DNA of 64,000 nucleotides from Isoetes taiwanensis (Eukaryota; Streptophyta; Lycopodiopsida; Isoetales; Isoetaceae), in the NCBI GenBank assembly GCA_021234155.1, contig JAJEKV010000017.1, forward strand, positions 21,299,449 to 21,363,448, written 5' to 3'. Under the pieces are notes generated by a model. That model searched no databases. It saw only the letters and a list, made by a program, of their open reading frames with translations, and was not told the origin of the DNA. Position 1 is the stretch's first letter; every line of letters starts with the position of its first letter. This document shows, one piece after another, positions 35,575 to 47,110 of this stretch. The position numbers were made by a program, and so were the translations under genes.

Positions 35575-36682
35575 GCCCTGTATGCAATGCAAAACAACAG
35601 TCACAAGGCAGAGCTGTATGCATGGGGTCACCAGGCACACTTGTTCAGGGCCTTGGTTGAACCGGTCCTCCTCTATGGGGCAGAAGTGTGGGGCCGGTGA
35701 TATCCCTCACCACTTGAACGATCTAGAGCAGTGCTGAAAGCTTTCTTGGCACGGGCGGGAGTGAAATCCACGGTCCCATATCGATCTTGCTCCAAGAGAC
35801 AGGCTTCCTTCCATTCTGAGAGGGTCGCTTGAACGTCACATTATTTACTTCCGTGGTGGGTGGCTATGGATGAAGCCCGGCTGCCCAACCTTGCTTTGGC
35901 GGCGGCGATGGGCAATTGGCGACTCAAAGCCCGGCTTTGGAAAGACAAGCAAACCCGTGGTTCTCGCTATGGAATGTGCGTGCACCGCAGATGTGGACCG
36001 GTGCATACACCGCGCTACCTTGAAGCGCGATGCTTGCTTCATGGCCAAAGCTTTGGGATGCGGAGGCCCCGTCACATGTCAAGGTGGCAAATTATCGACA
36101 ACGAGGTTAATCCCATGCTCACGAGGGGCCCACACCACTACTGCGCACCCATGTACCCATGAAAAAGCCGCGGGGTGATTGCATTCCCGACAGGTGCACA
36201 CCACCTCCGCATTGAGACGGGGAGATGGATTCGGGGAGCAGCGTGAGGACAGAGTCCGGCCGGTCCGTCAGCGAGGGCCCATTGAGGATAAAAAGTCACG
36301 CCCTCCGGGCTGTCCGTGCACACGAGCATATCCGGGCTCGGTATGCTCGGTTAGTTGTGCCCCATCAGGCCTTGCATGAGCTCTGAGCACGGCCTGCTGT
36401 AGGGCTTGTTGGGATCGTATTCAGGGAGGTAATGGATACGCGGGACTCGCTTATGCCCCCGTCCGGCATTAACCTCAATTTGTACTTGTGATTATGTATA
36501 TAACTGTGCAGTATGTCAGCATCCTTATTGCTACTAAGGTTTTTCCCCCGAAAACCCTTCGGGGCGGGGGTTTTTTAATCCTGGTAGTAATACGCCTGCT
36601 GCTCTCTCTCTTTGTACTTGGGTCCCATAGGCCAGTTGGTCTCCGTGGACGATAAAATCATATTCTATTCTATTCTATTCTA
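35575..36682 (+). mobile_element. LINE 3' part with (ATTCT)n tail
   Basis: Decayed ORF2 C-terminal coding (LVEPVLLYGAEVW near 35660, then DEARLPNLALAAAMGN at about 35868). It is followed by the AAAACCC/GGGTTTT stem-loop (36551-36557 with 36568-36574), the family-specific GGTCCCATAGGCC...GTGGACGATAAAA terminus and a tail of ATTCT units at about 36663-36682. 5'-truncated and non-functional. Confidence 0.75.
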
Positions 36683-37702
36683 TAACACAAAAACTATTGC
36701 TATAGTGTTTGAGCATAACAAAAACTACTAAGTTAGTGTTGGAGCATAAAACCTACTTTACATATTCAAAGGCATCAAGTTTGACACAACTTTCTGTAAA
36801 TGGTTATGTTTATCTCGTTGCTTAAACATTTTTTGTAAATGGTTCTCTGCATCTTGTTTTTATTTGCAAGTATCTCCTTTGTTATAGTATTTTATCAATA
36901 GATGAAGCAAACAACAGTTGGGATAACATTAGCAAAATTGTGATTCTTGTGTTGAATGCTTATTTAAACTTATGGGTTTCTGTCCTAACACCATGGCTTG
37001 TGGTGGACTAAAGTAGTTAAAAGGCATGAATCCCATCATTTTCCATTGATACTTTCATTTGAATTTACACCGTTGAAATTCAACATCAGAATTGCTCTTT
37101 GATTCAATGCTTGTAAACTCACGAAGAGACGATTTTACCCGTTTGAGAGTAAATATAAACTTCAGAAACCAGCAAGAAAATCCAGAATATGAATGATACC
37201 AACCAACGACCATTCTGTGCCTACAATAGAAACACACCCATAAACAATGAAAATAATATATTAACCCTTAAACGTTCAATTTGTGCAATCTGGAGAAACT
37301 TTCCTGCAGTAATACATGGCAATTAATTAAGTAGCATAGCAAATTGCATTGGGCAAAATTGTACCTATTAGGCATTCAAGACATGTCTTCCCTGCAACAG
37401 AGCTCACTGCAACATAGCTGACTGTAACACATGTCAGAAACTGAGATTAGGTACATGCTAGCTCTACACAAACTAAGCAGCTGATTTAAGTTCTTTCTTG
37501 GAAAGGTGGAGCAGCACTAGGAGAATAAGATTTTGAAGCATCCGCAATGAAGCACCCAGTGAAAAGCATCATTGTTTCTAACAATGTATTCTGAAGACCA
37601 CATATTTTGGGCAGTTCTACTTATATGCCAGTTCTGAGAGTGACGAATTGTTGAAGTGCATCATGTGATAACTTGGGCACTGAGATAAATAAGGAACTTT
37701 TA
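36683..37702. repeat. Segment X, right part (shared with 54391-55388)
   Basis: Collinear with 54391-55388 over about 1 kb. At the left edge it contains the uninterrupted site ACAAAAACTATTGC that is split by a LINE at 53750-54390 in the other copy. Non-coding. Confidence 0.75.
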
Positions 37703-38284
37703 AAAATGGTGTGCAAACTTAAAAGGGATATAGCGGATATTGAATGGATGCAGCACCATGTTAATTGTAGCATTGCTCCTAGCCATTTGTTAAGCAAGTC
37801 TGCAAAAATGGGAAATCTAGACAACAACAAAATAATATTGTTTTAAATTTATGAAGGCAACGTTCTAGAAAATATTTTGCAATAATGTGCTTCAGCTTTT
37901 GTATCTTAGTAATATCACATTTTAACCAGCAATTCTAGGAAGCTGGCAGCATAACCACAACATGTCATGGAAGCATACAATTATTTCCCACATACCTTTG
38001 TAAATCTGGTTAGCCGATGCAGATTTTTTATCTCTTCAAGATATAGAACCAATATACACAATTAGACATTGTGTTTGCGAAACAAATGGTGTATAACAAT
38101 AAAGAATCATACAACAGAAGACTCACATTATCAATCACACACCCAGGCTCACAACACTGCTATCTAATCTATTAATCCAACTACACATTTTTCATGCCAT
38201 GTTCTGGGTCCTCTTCTCCTGTGATAAAGGGCGATATATTTTATCAAGCAGCACTTAAAAAAGAGTGCTATCTATGCTAAATCA
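37703..38284. other. Helitron internal sequence, nothing recognised
   Basis: AT-rich. It may continue segment X beyond its shared part. Confidence 0.3.
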
Positions 38285-39211
38285 TTGTTGCCCACACTCT
38301 TCTACAGTCCCATATCAAATTCTACTTTGCGGTGTGCCAGTTCTTGCCTCTTGGAGGGCGTATTGATAAGCCATATTGTCTATTTTCAGAAGGTAATTAA
38401 TATGGACGATGCTCGTCTCCCTAAACTAGCTTATATCATGGCAATGGGGCGCTTGGCCCTCCAAGGCTATTTGGAGGAAAAGAGAGCTCAATGGTTGGCT
38501 AGATGGAATGTGCAGGAGCACAGGTGCATACATGTGCAAACAGAGGCAGATCGCCATAGCTTGAGGCAATATCTTGATGCTTGCTTCCTCAGCAAGCTTT
38601 GGGATGCCAATGCCCTTGAACATGTCAAGACAGCACACTATCAACGCCACATAAATCCCACATTGGAACGAGGCCCGCAATGCTACCTGCGTACCCATTT
38701 GCCCATGAAAAGGCGGAGACTCATTGCCTCCATTCGCATGAGGGCACATCATCTTCAATTGAGGCCGGCGGATGGATTGGTGAGCCACGCCGGGATGTGC
38801 CTCACAATGCTGCCAAATGGGAGTCATTGAGGATGAATCGCATACCCTTCAAAGTTGCCCAGCATATGATCAAATTCGGACGCGCTATGCTGAGTTGTTC
38901 AGTCCTGGCCAGCCGTTACATGTGACATTGAGCACAATATCCGTGCAGTCTTTGGGATCATACCTTCGAGGAGGTTATGGACATGCGAGATCAGCTATGT
39001 CCTCGGGCACACACTTGACATGTATATATACATTGATGTATACTTGTATAGTTTGACAAAGATTCTTATTCGCCGCGGTTTTCCTCGAAAACCCTTCGGG
39101 CTGGGTTTTTAACCCGACGACGGAATAAGTTTGTCAAGCGCCCTTAATGGGTCCCATAGGCGATTGGCCTCGATGGACGATAAAAAAATCATTCTCATTC
39201 TCATTCTTCTT
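38285..39211 (+). mobile_element. LINE 3' part with ATTCTC tail
   Basis: Open frame 38285-38830 (MDDARLPKLAYIMAMGRLAL... at its core) is the same family as the LINE at 35575-36682, and better preserved. It has the AAAACCC/GGGTTTT stem-loop at 39088-39109, GGGTCCCATAGGCG...GATGGACGATAAAA, and a tail of ATTCTC units at about 39191-39210. It encodes only the region after the RT catalytic core. Confidence 0.75.
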
Positions 39212-39587
39212 TTTTGGTGGGCATGAAGACAAAAGGTTTTGGCATCCGGGACATTCAGCTTAACATGGTATCTAAACCTACAAAATAATTCAAGGTTTCC
39301 TCATCATGGATACCCATGAGGCCCCATTTTGAATCACAAAAACCCTATCCGCAAAGAAGGAAGAAATCGATGTCCACCCAAAAGGAATTGTTACAATTAC
39401 TCTATTTGCACATAAGGTGAATATGAGAACTAATGAATCACAAAGTAGCAATGCTTTAGGAGCCAAGAAATGCTTAAACGTTGCAAATATGCAAGTATAC
39501 CTTTATTTTCCAATCATTTAGGTGTGGAAGAGTGCCTACCGTGCACATGCACATAAGATATAGAACATTGCTTCCAGCATATCCAAT

Positions 39588-39890
39588 GTGAAGTACAACT
39601 CACCAATAAAGTTAGCCTTCCTCTCGAACGAAATTAGGTGGAGGGGGTCGAAAAGAGCAAGGCGGCAGCTATGGCGGCTAGAGCGGCGGCTTAGGCCGCG
39701 CTCGTTTCTTGCAGGGTACGTCGGAGGGGGAAAGCCAGAAGGGTGCAAATCTTGGCACCACTGCCATCTCCAAACCAGAAACGGCTATACTAGGCAAGCA
39801 GAAGCTGAGCTTTGGAGTTTCTGTTTCAGGTTGGAGTATGGCAGAGCACAAAAGCTCCGTGTTCTTGTCCGGAGGTTCTGATGGTAAGAT
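39588..39890 (+). pseudogene. Possible captured exon(s) within the Helitron
   Basis: Frame 39709-39890 reads GKQKLSFGVSVSGWSMAEH and SSVFLSGGSDGK and is followed by a GT donor-like GGTAAGATTG. TTGCAGGG at about 39711 could be the acceptor. The sequence is GC-richer than its surroundings and coding-like. Gene family unknown. Confidence 0.35.
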
Positions 39891-40619
39891 TGATGAGATC
39901 TTTAGCATGTTTTTTTTTCACCGTGGAATAGCGTAGGGAATCAACTATGGAATGGGTCAATAGCACTTTCATGTGCTACCGCACTCACTGCGGTTTTCAA
40001 GGTCTGCACTCATTGCAGGTTGGGCCCAGCCCGATTTTCCTTTCTTTAGATGATCTTGATCTGCATCTTTGTTCACCAGCTTCTGTGTTGCTTGTCTTGG
40101 CTCATCAATTTTCCAGCAGGATTGTAATCAGATATACTCTTTGGGGGCGGTACTGTGCACCTTGGCACCTATTATGTGCTTTCCTGGTCAGTATATTGTG
40201 GGTTACTCATTGTGCTTTTTGCTCCCCCCATCCTGGCTAGGGAAGCTTGGCGTCTAAACCTGAGAGAGGTCGGTGCTGTTGTCATTAAATCAAGATTTCT
40301 AAGCAGGTAATCCAGGGCGGGAGACCTGGGTTGTCTCATTGCTACATAGAGCTGTAAGTGAATCAATAACCCATGTAAGGGCATTAGCGGTATGGTTAAG
40401 CAGGTGGACCAGAGGCCTGACCGTTCATTAATTTTGGGGGAAGAAGTGGAGGCTACCTCCCTTAGTACAGGCTGGAAAAGTGAGGGAACTCCGTCTAGTA
40501 GCTCAAAATAGTTGGATTTCTGACCAAGTTAACGCGCAAGGTTGAAGCCTGCTTGCTGCTGTTGCTGTTCTTACATCTTTCGGGGGTGGAGCATAGGTGA
40601 TTATTGATTCATCATCAAC
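39891..40619. other. Helitron internal sequence
   Basis: GC content is higher than typical intergenic DNA and it may be intronic or exonic sequence of captured genes. No family identified. Confidence 0.3.
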
Positions 40620-41194
40620 GAGAACTCTTCTTCTTTTTTTTTTTTTTTTTTTTTTTGAGGGTAAGAATTGGTTTTTCCATTAATCAAGAAAAATAATACA
40701 TGGTTGATCTGCTAAGCATAGCAAAGATCACTGAAACAAAATGTCCCTAGATTGTGACCATCACCATGAGGTGACTGGAATGGAGGACTAGTCCAAAAAT
40801 ATAATCAGACTCACAGCTTGACCTTTTAATAAGTCAGAATTAACAATTAACAGGTTGTTGATGAAGGGAAAATAGTCACGACCCCAGCAAACTTCTGTAA
40901 TTACCTGTATTAGCTAAAACCAAAACAAGATTAGGAGGCAAGGTTGAGCAAAGGATGTTCAGGTAGATGAGAAAACAATCCCAGAAGTTCCAGTGTAAGT
41001 TTAGGATAATGGAAGGTCTAGGAGCAGAAGGAATCCAATTTAGCATTGAAATATGCATAGAAAGGTGCAGCAGATCCAAAAATATAGGCATCTTCTGTCT
41101 TGTCAACAGCGTCATCAATGCAAGAAGACTCAGTTCCACATAAACAGAGTAAGGAACCATATAGATCTGCCAAAAGTCTGTGAGAACTCTTCTT
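40620..41194 (-). mobile_element. Short retro-insertion with poly(A) tail and 13 bp target duplication
   Basis: GAGAACTCTTCTT at 40620-40632 and 41182-41194 flank 549 bp. On the plus strand the insert starts with a long T run, a reverse-complement poly(A). The insert (40633-41181) has no recognised coding and is a SINE, a truncated LINE or a processed pseudogene. Confidence 0.85.
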
Positions 41195-42332
41195 TTGATG
41201 CCAACGGAATAGGCCTCATCAGTTTCAGCTACTGATCTTGAGCAAAACTGAGGAACCCTGCTCCTGTAGTACAGCTTTGAGCGGGAAGAGGGCGATCGCT
41301 TTCTCTAGTACTGCACAGGAATTTGTTAGAGGTCCCCATAGTACTTGCTTTTAGAGGGAAGAAGTTGAGCAGGGCTTCCAACGGAATATTGAACCCTTTT
41401 GTATCTAAACTACTGCCATCATAGTTGTTATGGGTTAAATTCTTCCTATCTGGCCCTTTGAGGGGTCCAAATAAGGTCTCTGTACCATTCATTATTATTA
41501 ATATAAAAACTTGCCTTCATCAAAAAAGATATGGCCAACCTTATTCTTACTGCACGAAGATTAGAGATGATAATTTAGTGGCATCTATTTGCAGTGAGCA
41601 GACGAAAACGTAAGAAAAGGATCATTTTCGATAGGAACCAATATCATAAACTTACCATGAAGGATGCAGTTAAAAACAGTAGCAATTTGCAGCGGGCAGA
41701 AGAAAATGTAAGAGAGATCATTTTCAAAAGATCCTAGCTCAAATGCTCGATATAATCCCAGTTGCAATCATATCACCACTTATTCTTCCTCACCAAAACT
41801 TGCTTTTGAAGCATACCCTAAGCTCAATGTGCTCCAACCTCCTCCTCATGCTTAGCCTCCGGCCATCAAAAATGATCGTGAAGGTAAGAGCATACGTGAC
41901 ATTGTCTGGAATGACACTGTCTGATTGCACTGTCTAATAAGAGACCTCCATTTGCATGTGCTTCTTGGACATATGGGTTACTTTCAGATCTAATTCCGTA
42001 TGAAAATGTCAATCCATCTTTAAGAAAATCACATAGGCATCTGATTCTGTACGGCTCAATGAACAACCCTAATCCTTACATTGGCTCACGCATATTGCTG
42101 TCGTCGCCATAGCTCGCCATCGGACGCCATAGCCAAGCTCGAAAAATTATGGCAACAATGGGATTTAAGCGGTGACTCAAATAGTCAAAAGGCTTTATTT
42201 GGACCTTCTAAAAAAGAGATCACATAAAAAAAGGCTTCATTTGGACCCTTTGATCCGGACCGGGTCATTTGTGGCCTTTAGATCTAGGGCTGGATCCAAA
42301 TCCAGAATTCGGTATAACATTATAATATAGGA
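41195..42332. other. Helitron internal sequence up to its 5' terminus
   Basis: No recognised gene. It ends with the Helitron 5' signature, read as ...ATTATAATATAGGA on the plus strand at 42332. Confidence 0.4.
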
Positions 42333-43095
42333 TGGGGCGGTAGGTATGAGATAACTTGACCTCCAAAGGCTAGCAAAGGGAGTGGCGAGAGGGTTGCCAT
42401 TCTTACATGGGGGGATGGGAACAAAAGAATTATACATAGAGATATCAAGGCTGCAAATGTCTGTTAGACAACAACTTTGTGGCACGTTTGGGAGATTTTG
42501 GACTTTCAAGACTCATGCACCACTACCACTCACCACAACAAACAATGAATGGCGGTACCCTTGGTTACATTCTTGAGAACTAGCCTAGATGGGTAGAGCT
42601 AGTGTCAAATCTGATATATCTGATTATGGTATCCTACTTACGGAGATGGCATGTGGAAAACCCGTTTCTTAGCATGCCATGGGAGAATCAAGAATATTTA
42701 TTTTTGCTTTGGAATGGGTTTGGGAAGCACAAAAGAACAATGACACCTTGGAGTTCTTTGATGCGGACTTCAATCACATTATGATGTTGAGCGATGAGAG
42801 TTATGTTGTCTCGGCTTGCTTTGTGCCCATCCCGATGCTTGAAACGAGAGACCAAGCATAAAAGATTTTGCCAGATCTTTGGATGGCGAAAGCTCCTCTT
42901 GCCGACCTTCCCAATGTCATGCCAAATCTGCCTTTCCTTGGTTCCTCTCAATCGCTTCAGGTCGCGAATTCTACAATTTCGGGAAATCTACAAATTCAAA
43001 TACAAGTTCCTCTCAATCAACTTCAGGGTCCAAATCCTACAAATTCAAGGAAATCTACAAACTTCGGCTACAATTCGAAATATCTTTTTTGATAA
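42333..43095 (+). pseudogene. Hevein-domain receptor-like kinase, copy 3, 3' half
   Basis: Resumes exactly where 34850 stops: WGRRYEI, then after a short disturbance GVARGLPFLHGGMG. The catalytic loop is out of frame (the bases encode IIHRDIKAANV-like sequence). Then DFGLSR-like, GASVKSDISDYGIL-like and GKPVLSMPWEN, and a C-terminal tail ending near 43092. Frameshifts are present. Together with 34060-34850 this is one gene. Confidence 0.7.
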
Positions 43096-43887
43096 ATGAG
43101 ATAAATGATTAAATAGGTAAATTGATAGCACTTTCTTGGCAAAACCTATCAACATTTACAATGTTTCAAGAATTAAATTTGTTGTTGGATTTTAATCACA
43201 GAATTTCTTCTCCCATGTTTTGTAAAAGAGGGCTTATAATAATTGATAGTTGCTCTTAATTGCTGACTTGGGAGGCATTCCTCTTCTTTGGGCAAGCAAA
43301 CTTTCATGTATGCATGATACATAAAGTGATCATGATTAAGTGCTCATGCAAACATCAATTGGTGACTTACTATCTTGTTGGTTGGAGGGGCTTGGTTGTT
43401 TTAAGCAATTGATCGTGGCAGCGGCTGCGCCCCTCAAATATAAAACCGTAATTGCCAAAATGAAGAATCAAGTTCAACTATTCCAGACCTTCGGATGAAC
43501 GAACCGTGGTGCCATATTTGTACAAGTGTTAAACCATGCAACATCTAAAATGCCTATCTCACCGTGTACTATGTATTCACAACCTCAGAAATATTCACTG
43601 TCCATGGTCAAACAAGATCTTCTAAATGCATAGAATGTCAAAAATATATTAGATCAAATATCTATTTCAAGGTTGCTACAATTATTTTTTCACATGTTTG
43701 CTAAAGGTTTTCCACTAGAAATTATATGGAGCACAACTTACAGAAAAGCAGAATGAATTTAAAGCAAAATGAACTTAGCTTTTGCTAAAAAAAAACCGTG
43801 GGGGAAAAATCGTGACAGGAATAGGTACAAATATTGAATAATGAAAGTCAACACAATTATAATGTGGATCGACATATTGAAAACGTG
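43096..43887. other. Spacer between kinase 3' half and GH18 gene
   Basis: AT-rich and non-coding. It separates two converging genes. Confidence 0.3.
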
Positions 43888-45102
43888 TTAAGGTATGATT
43901 GTTCCATCGCAATACTTTCCATCCAATGCTTTAGCAGCTGCAAACAAGCAAACTGATCAAAATCATATCACATAGAGTGCAAGTATTAAAATGTGTTTGA
44001 AGTAATTACCTGCTTTAGCGAGGGTAAAGGTAGAATCATCTTGAAGGGATGTCCAGAATCCATAGCCTTGTAGTCCTTTAGATTTTAAATAGTTCACTTT
44101 GTTTGTGATCGACCATGCATCATCATATCCAATCCAGGTCGTGCCGTTATATGCATATGTGGACTGGGTAGATGTATCATGGACAACAGTGGCCCCAGAA
44201 CTAGCAATAGAGGCATAAGAAGGTGTAGCATAAGTTGGATTTGCAGGAGCTCCAAGACCATGATTGGATGTAGTCAAGGTCCAAGTCACTCCATATGCAG
44301 GGAATCCATACACAATCTTTTGTGCACCGAGATAGCTCAACCCTTTTGTCAATCCATAGTCACCATTCACAGTGGGATAAGTAGGGTCATAAAGGGATGC
44401 TGGGTTAATGGTGTAATTTTCCCGTTTACCATGAAGATCAAAACTCTTGACAAGTACCCAGTTGAGATTTGATTGAATCGAGGAGGTTGGATAAGATGCA
44501 CCTCCCCTCAATCGGTAGAGAATGGTTATAGTAAACAAAGGCTGACAAGAAGCATCTTTGGGAGCATGCGCCGCGCCATTCTTGAACAGAAGGCCAAGGT
44601 TAGTCATGTCACTAGTGGCCCGCGTCGGTGTATCCCCAATGAAGGTCTAGACCATCAAAGTTGTATGTTACGGCAAGGGGCAATGCTGCTGGTGATAAAG
44701 GTAGAGCGATAGGTAGAGGAGCTAACCATGCGAAAGCGAAAATAAAAAAGGGGTCACTACCCAATGGAGATGAGAGTTTGACATTAGGGTTTTAGAGGCG
44801 AACCTTAGAGACAAAGGCGGAGATGGTGGTGTAGTCGTGAGAGAGGTGAAATCGAAGTTGAGGTTGGCAAAGGCATAGAGGAGATGGGTATAGAGGCAAG
44901 TTGATGGTAGAGGGTCATCTTCCCACTTGCCCCATAACCAAGTTTGATGGAAGATGCCGCCCGGCCCGGGCTTTGGGGCGAGGGGGCTGGGGGTGGTGGC
45001 TGCAACCGCGGGGGCCACTTTGGCCGGCCTATTCCGCTTGGTTGGCGGCTTTGGAAGGAGGTTACCCTTGAAAGCCATCTTAGCCGCAACAATTGGCCGC
45101 AA
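43888..45102 (-). pseudogene. Class V (GH18) chitinase-like gene, internally deleted, catalytic Glu lost
   Basis: Last exon 43937-43888 (AAKALDGKYCDGTIIP then stop) is joined by a GT-AG intron (43938-44009) to an exon from 44010 upward. That exon carries FDLHGKRENYTINPASLYDP, VNGDYG, GAQKIVYGFPAYGVTWTL, TWIGYDDAWSITNKVNYLK and GLQGYGFWTSLQDD, all standard for plant class V chitinases. Upstream, 45102-44722 encodes a proline-rich start and GKWEDDPLPST with LYTHLLYAFANLN, the first strand region. The DxxDxDxE motif, at about 44625-44655, reads FDGLDLHWG: the catalytic Glu is Gly and one Asp is His. The middle of the barrel is missing and the frame is broken near 44607-44720. It is inactive as an enzyme. 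A catalytically dead GH18 domain is known in a tobacco receptor kinase, but no kinase is attached here. Confidence 0.75.
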
Positions 45103-46225
45103 AGAATCCTGGGGAGGCCATATTGGCTTTTACCACCTTTGCTCTTGGTTTTGCGGCTTTGGCGGCCAGTTCATGATCTGCGGCTTCAATGCTCTTCATT
45201 GCTAAAGCCCCTACCAGCGCCGCCCATACTAGCACTATTGCCCCCATTGCTTTCGGCTTCTGCGTTTTTTGATTTTATTTGCTTGCTCTTATTATAGCAG
45301 CTCTGCTTTCTCTCCATGACCAGTTCAGTTCGTTCTAGTGGAGAAGTCGTCCTGTTTGCTTGATTTCTTAAATCACAATGTACAATGCATGATATTTTTT
45401 GCGGTTTATTCAGCGGCGAGGCCACCACTCTCCACGGGATCTTACAATGACCCGGTTCGTTTCTTGTCGGTGGCGCAGTCCGGACCACACAATCAACGTT
45501 TGATCCAGACCACACAATCAACGTTTTGGGTTTTCGCTCCCAAAATCATTATCATATTCTAGTTATTCTAGTGAAGAAGGAGTCTTGTTTATGCGAGGCA
45601 ATTGTTTCACATAAGCGGCCGAAACTCAGAACTTTTACAAAAAGTCAAACGTGACTGACAACCTATGTTTTAGTGAACAAGTTTTATATTGCCTTATGTT
45701 TCTAGTTTTCCCTTAAGTGTTGTATATTTTCCTTGAAGACAACAAGACAAGATGTTTGTAGTGGTCTTAGAACTTATTCTCGGTTATGTGCCATGCTTTT
45801 GCCTTTTGCACAAGTCCGGATACAAGTCATGTTCGTTTGGTGCTTTAACCAATCAAAAAGGACCCTCCCCACACACACACAAAAAAGATCTAGGTGGTTC
45901 AATTCCATTACCATGGAGGCTTTGATGATATATGGTAGTTAAGTCTTAATATGCCATTGAAAATATTAACAAAGCACCTGATTGTGATTTGTATAGAATT
46001 ATTAGATGATTTTAAACAGGGATGTAGCTTGTGATAGTAATTACATCGATTATTGTTGTGACCAATTGCATACAAATCAAGGGCCTCTGCTTAACTAAAT
46101 CCCAAAGAAACCGGATCACGATATATCAGTCTTAAGAAAGTGCTTGTTTATGTTGTTCCTACAACACAATAATGCTAGGTAATTTGTATAAAGGTGGCTA
46201 TGTCTTCATGCAAGAACCACCAAAC
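45103..46225. other. Upstream flank of the GH18 gene
   Basis: Includes a 25 bp tandem duplication at about 45478-45526 (CCGGACCACACAATC versus CCAGACCACACAATC). No other gene recognised. Confidence 0.35.
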
Positions 46226-46420
46226 TTCTCAACATCTCTAGCTATTTTTCAACTAGGCATCAGCTTCACACGTTTTCAAGGACTCAACAATGTCAATGTA
46301 CATGATTTGCTTCTCATCACATGTAATGCAATAGATATAGATAGACCTCATTGTCATGGAACTATGATCTTCAAATGCGATACATGTCTAGTTGATCTTT
46401 TTGTGGGTTGCCTTCATGAA
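46226..46420 (-). pseudogene. GIY-YIG endonuclease relic, copy 1
   Basis: Minus strand reads RPIYIYCITCDEKQIMYID, then diverges and stops. It is homologous to the better copy at 47362-47111, about 0.9 kb away, and the flanks (CACATGTAATGCAAT) also match. Confidence 0.5.
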
Positions 46421-47110
46421 TCTAGAGTGATGCGAGAAACTAATATTCACTACGACGAAAATGAATAGTTCAATTTGCTTTGTTTATGCAAAGTGCATAG
46501 CAATTTGGGCTATAAGAGCCGAGAGATTTTGGCCAACTTATCTATTTATCCTACAAGAATTGTGCATGCCACTTAAATCTTTAGGTGTTTACATCTAGAA
46601 GTATGGCCACACATATATAGATAGGGGCCAAAACATAGTAATGGTTATTTTCCTTCATCTACCTATAGTTCCCTCCCTTTACCAACTCTACAACCAAATC
46701 CAACGCATTCCTCAAGCACGCCTTTACCGTTAAACATAAAGGGATACATAAGGGATTAGTTGCAATGTCCCTATAGTCCTAGAAAAATTATAAAGACATC
46801 AAATCTTGGAGATTTGAAAAGTTTCTTTAATGGATAGGTAATTCAATTAACATCTTCAACTTATGAAGTTAATGTATTATTATTTCAGTAACATGCGTGC
46901 CGGGCTCCAAAGGCCATTGCACTAGATTTTAGAAAGACTTTATGCAATCCCAATTACCAAGCAACCCAACCCTACATGTGACGTCGTTTTTATTTCAAAT
47001 TTTCCCATTTAGGTCTCAAATACCAATATTTTTTTGAACTTGAAGGGTTGCCACGCAAATTTGTTATAGCCATTCAAAAGCAGTGTTATACTCCCATATA
47101 AATTTCTTTT
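46421..47110. other. Spacer between GIY-YIG relics
   Basis: Nothing recognised. Confidence 0.3.

Larger units (their letters stand above)
34851..42332 (-). mobile_element. Helitron, 7.48 kb, inserted in the receptor-kinase gene
   Basis: Read on the minus strand it starts TCCTATATTATAATGTTATA (42332 downward) and ends ...CTAG at 34854-34851, lying exactly between host A (34850) and T (42333), the Helitron AT target rule. A subterminal hairpin, CCAGC-GTT-GCTGG at 34864-34876, lies about 10 bases inside the CTAG end. Removing 34851-42332 rejoins the kinase codons HLT|WG. No Rep or helicase coding was seen, so it is non-autonomous. The inside holds two LINE 3' ends, one short retro-insertion, a segment shared with 52412-55388 and possible captured exons. 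Confidence 0.85.

Noticed and set aside
34851-42332. CACTA-type transposon (CTAGTAAC end preceded by CA)
   Set aside because: No inverted terminal repeat and no target duplication. The AT target, CTAG, hairpin and TC start fit a Helitron.
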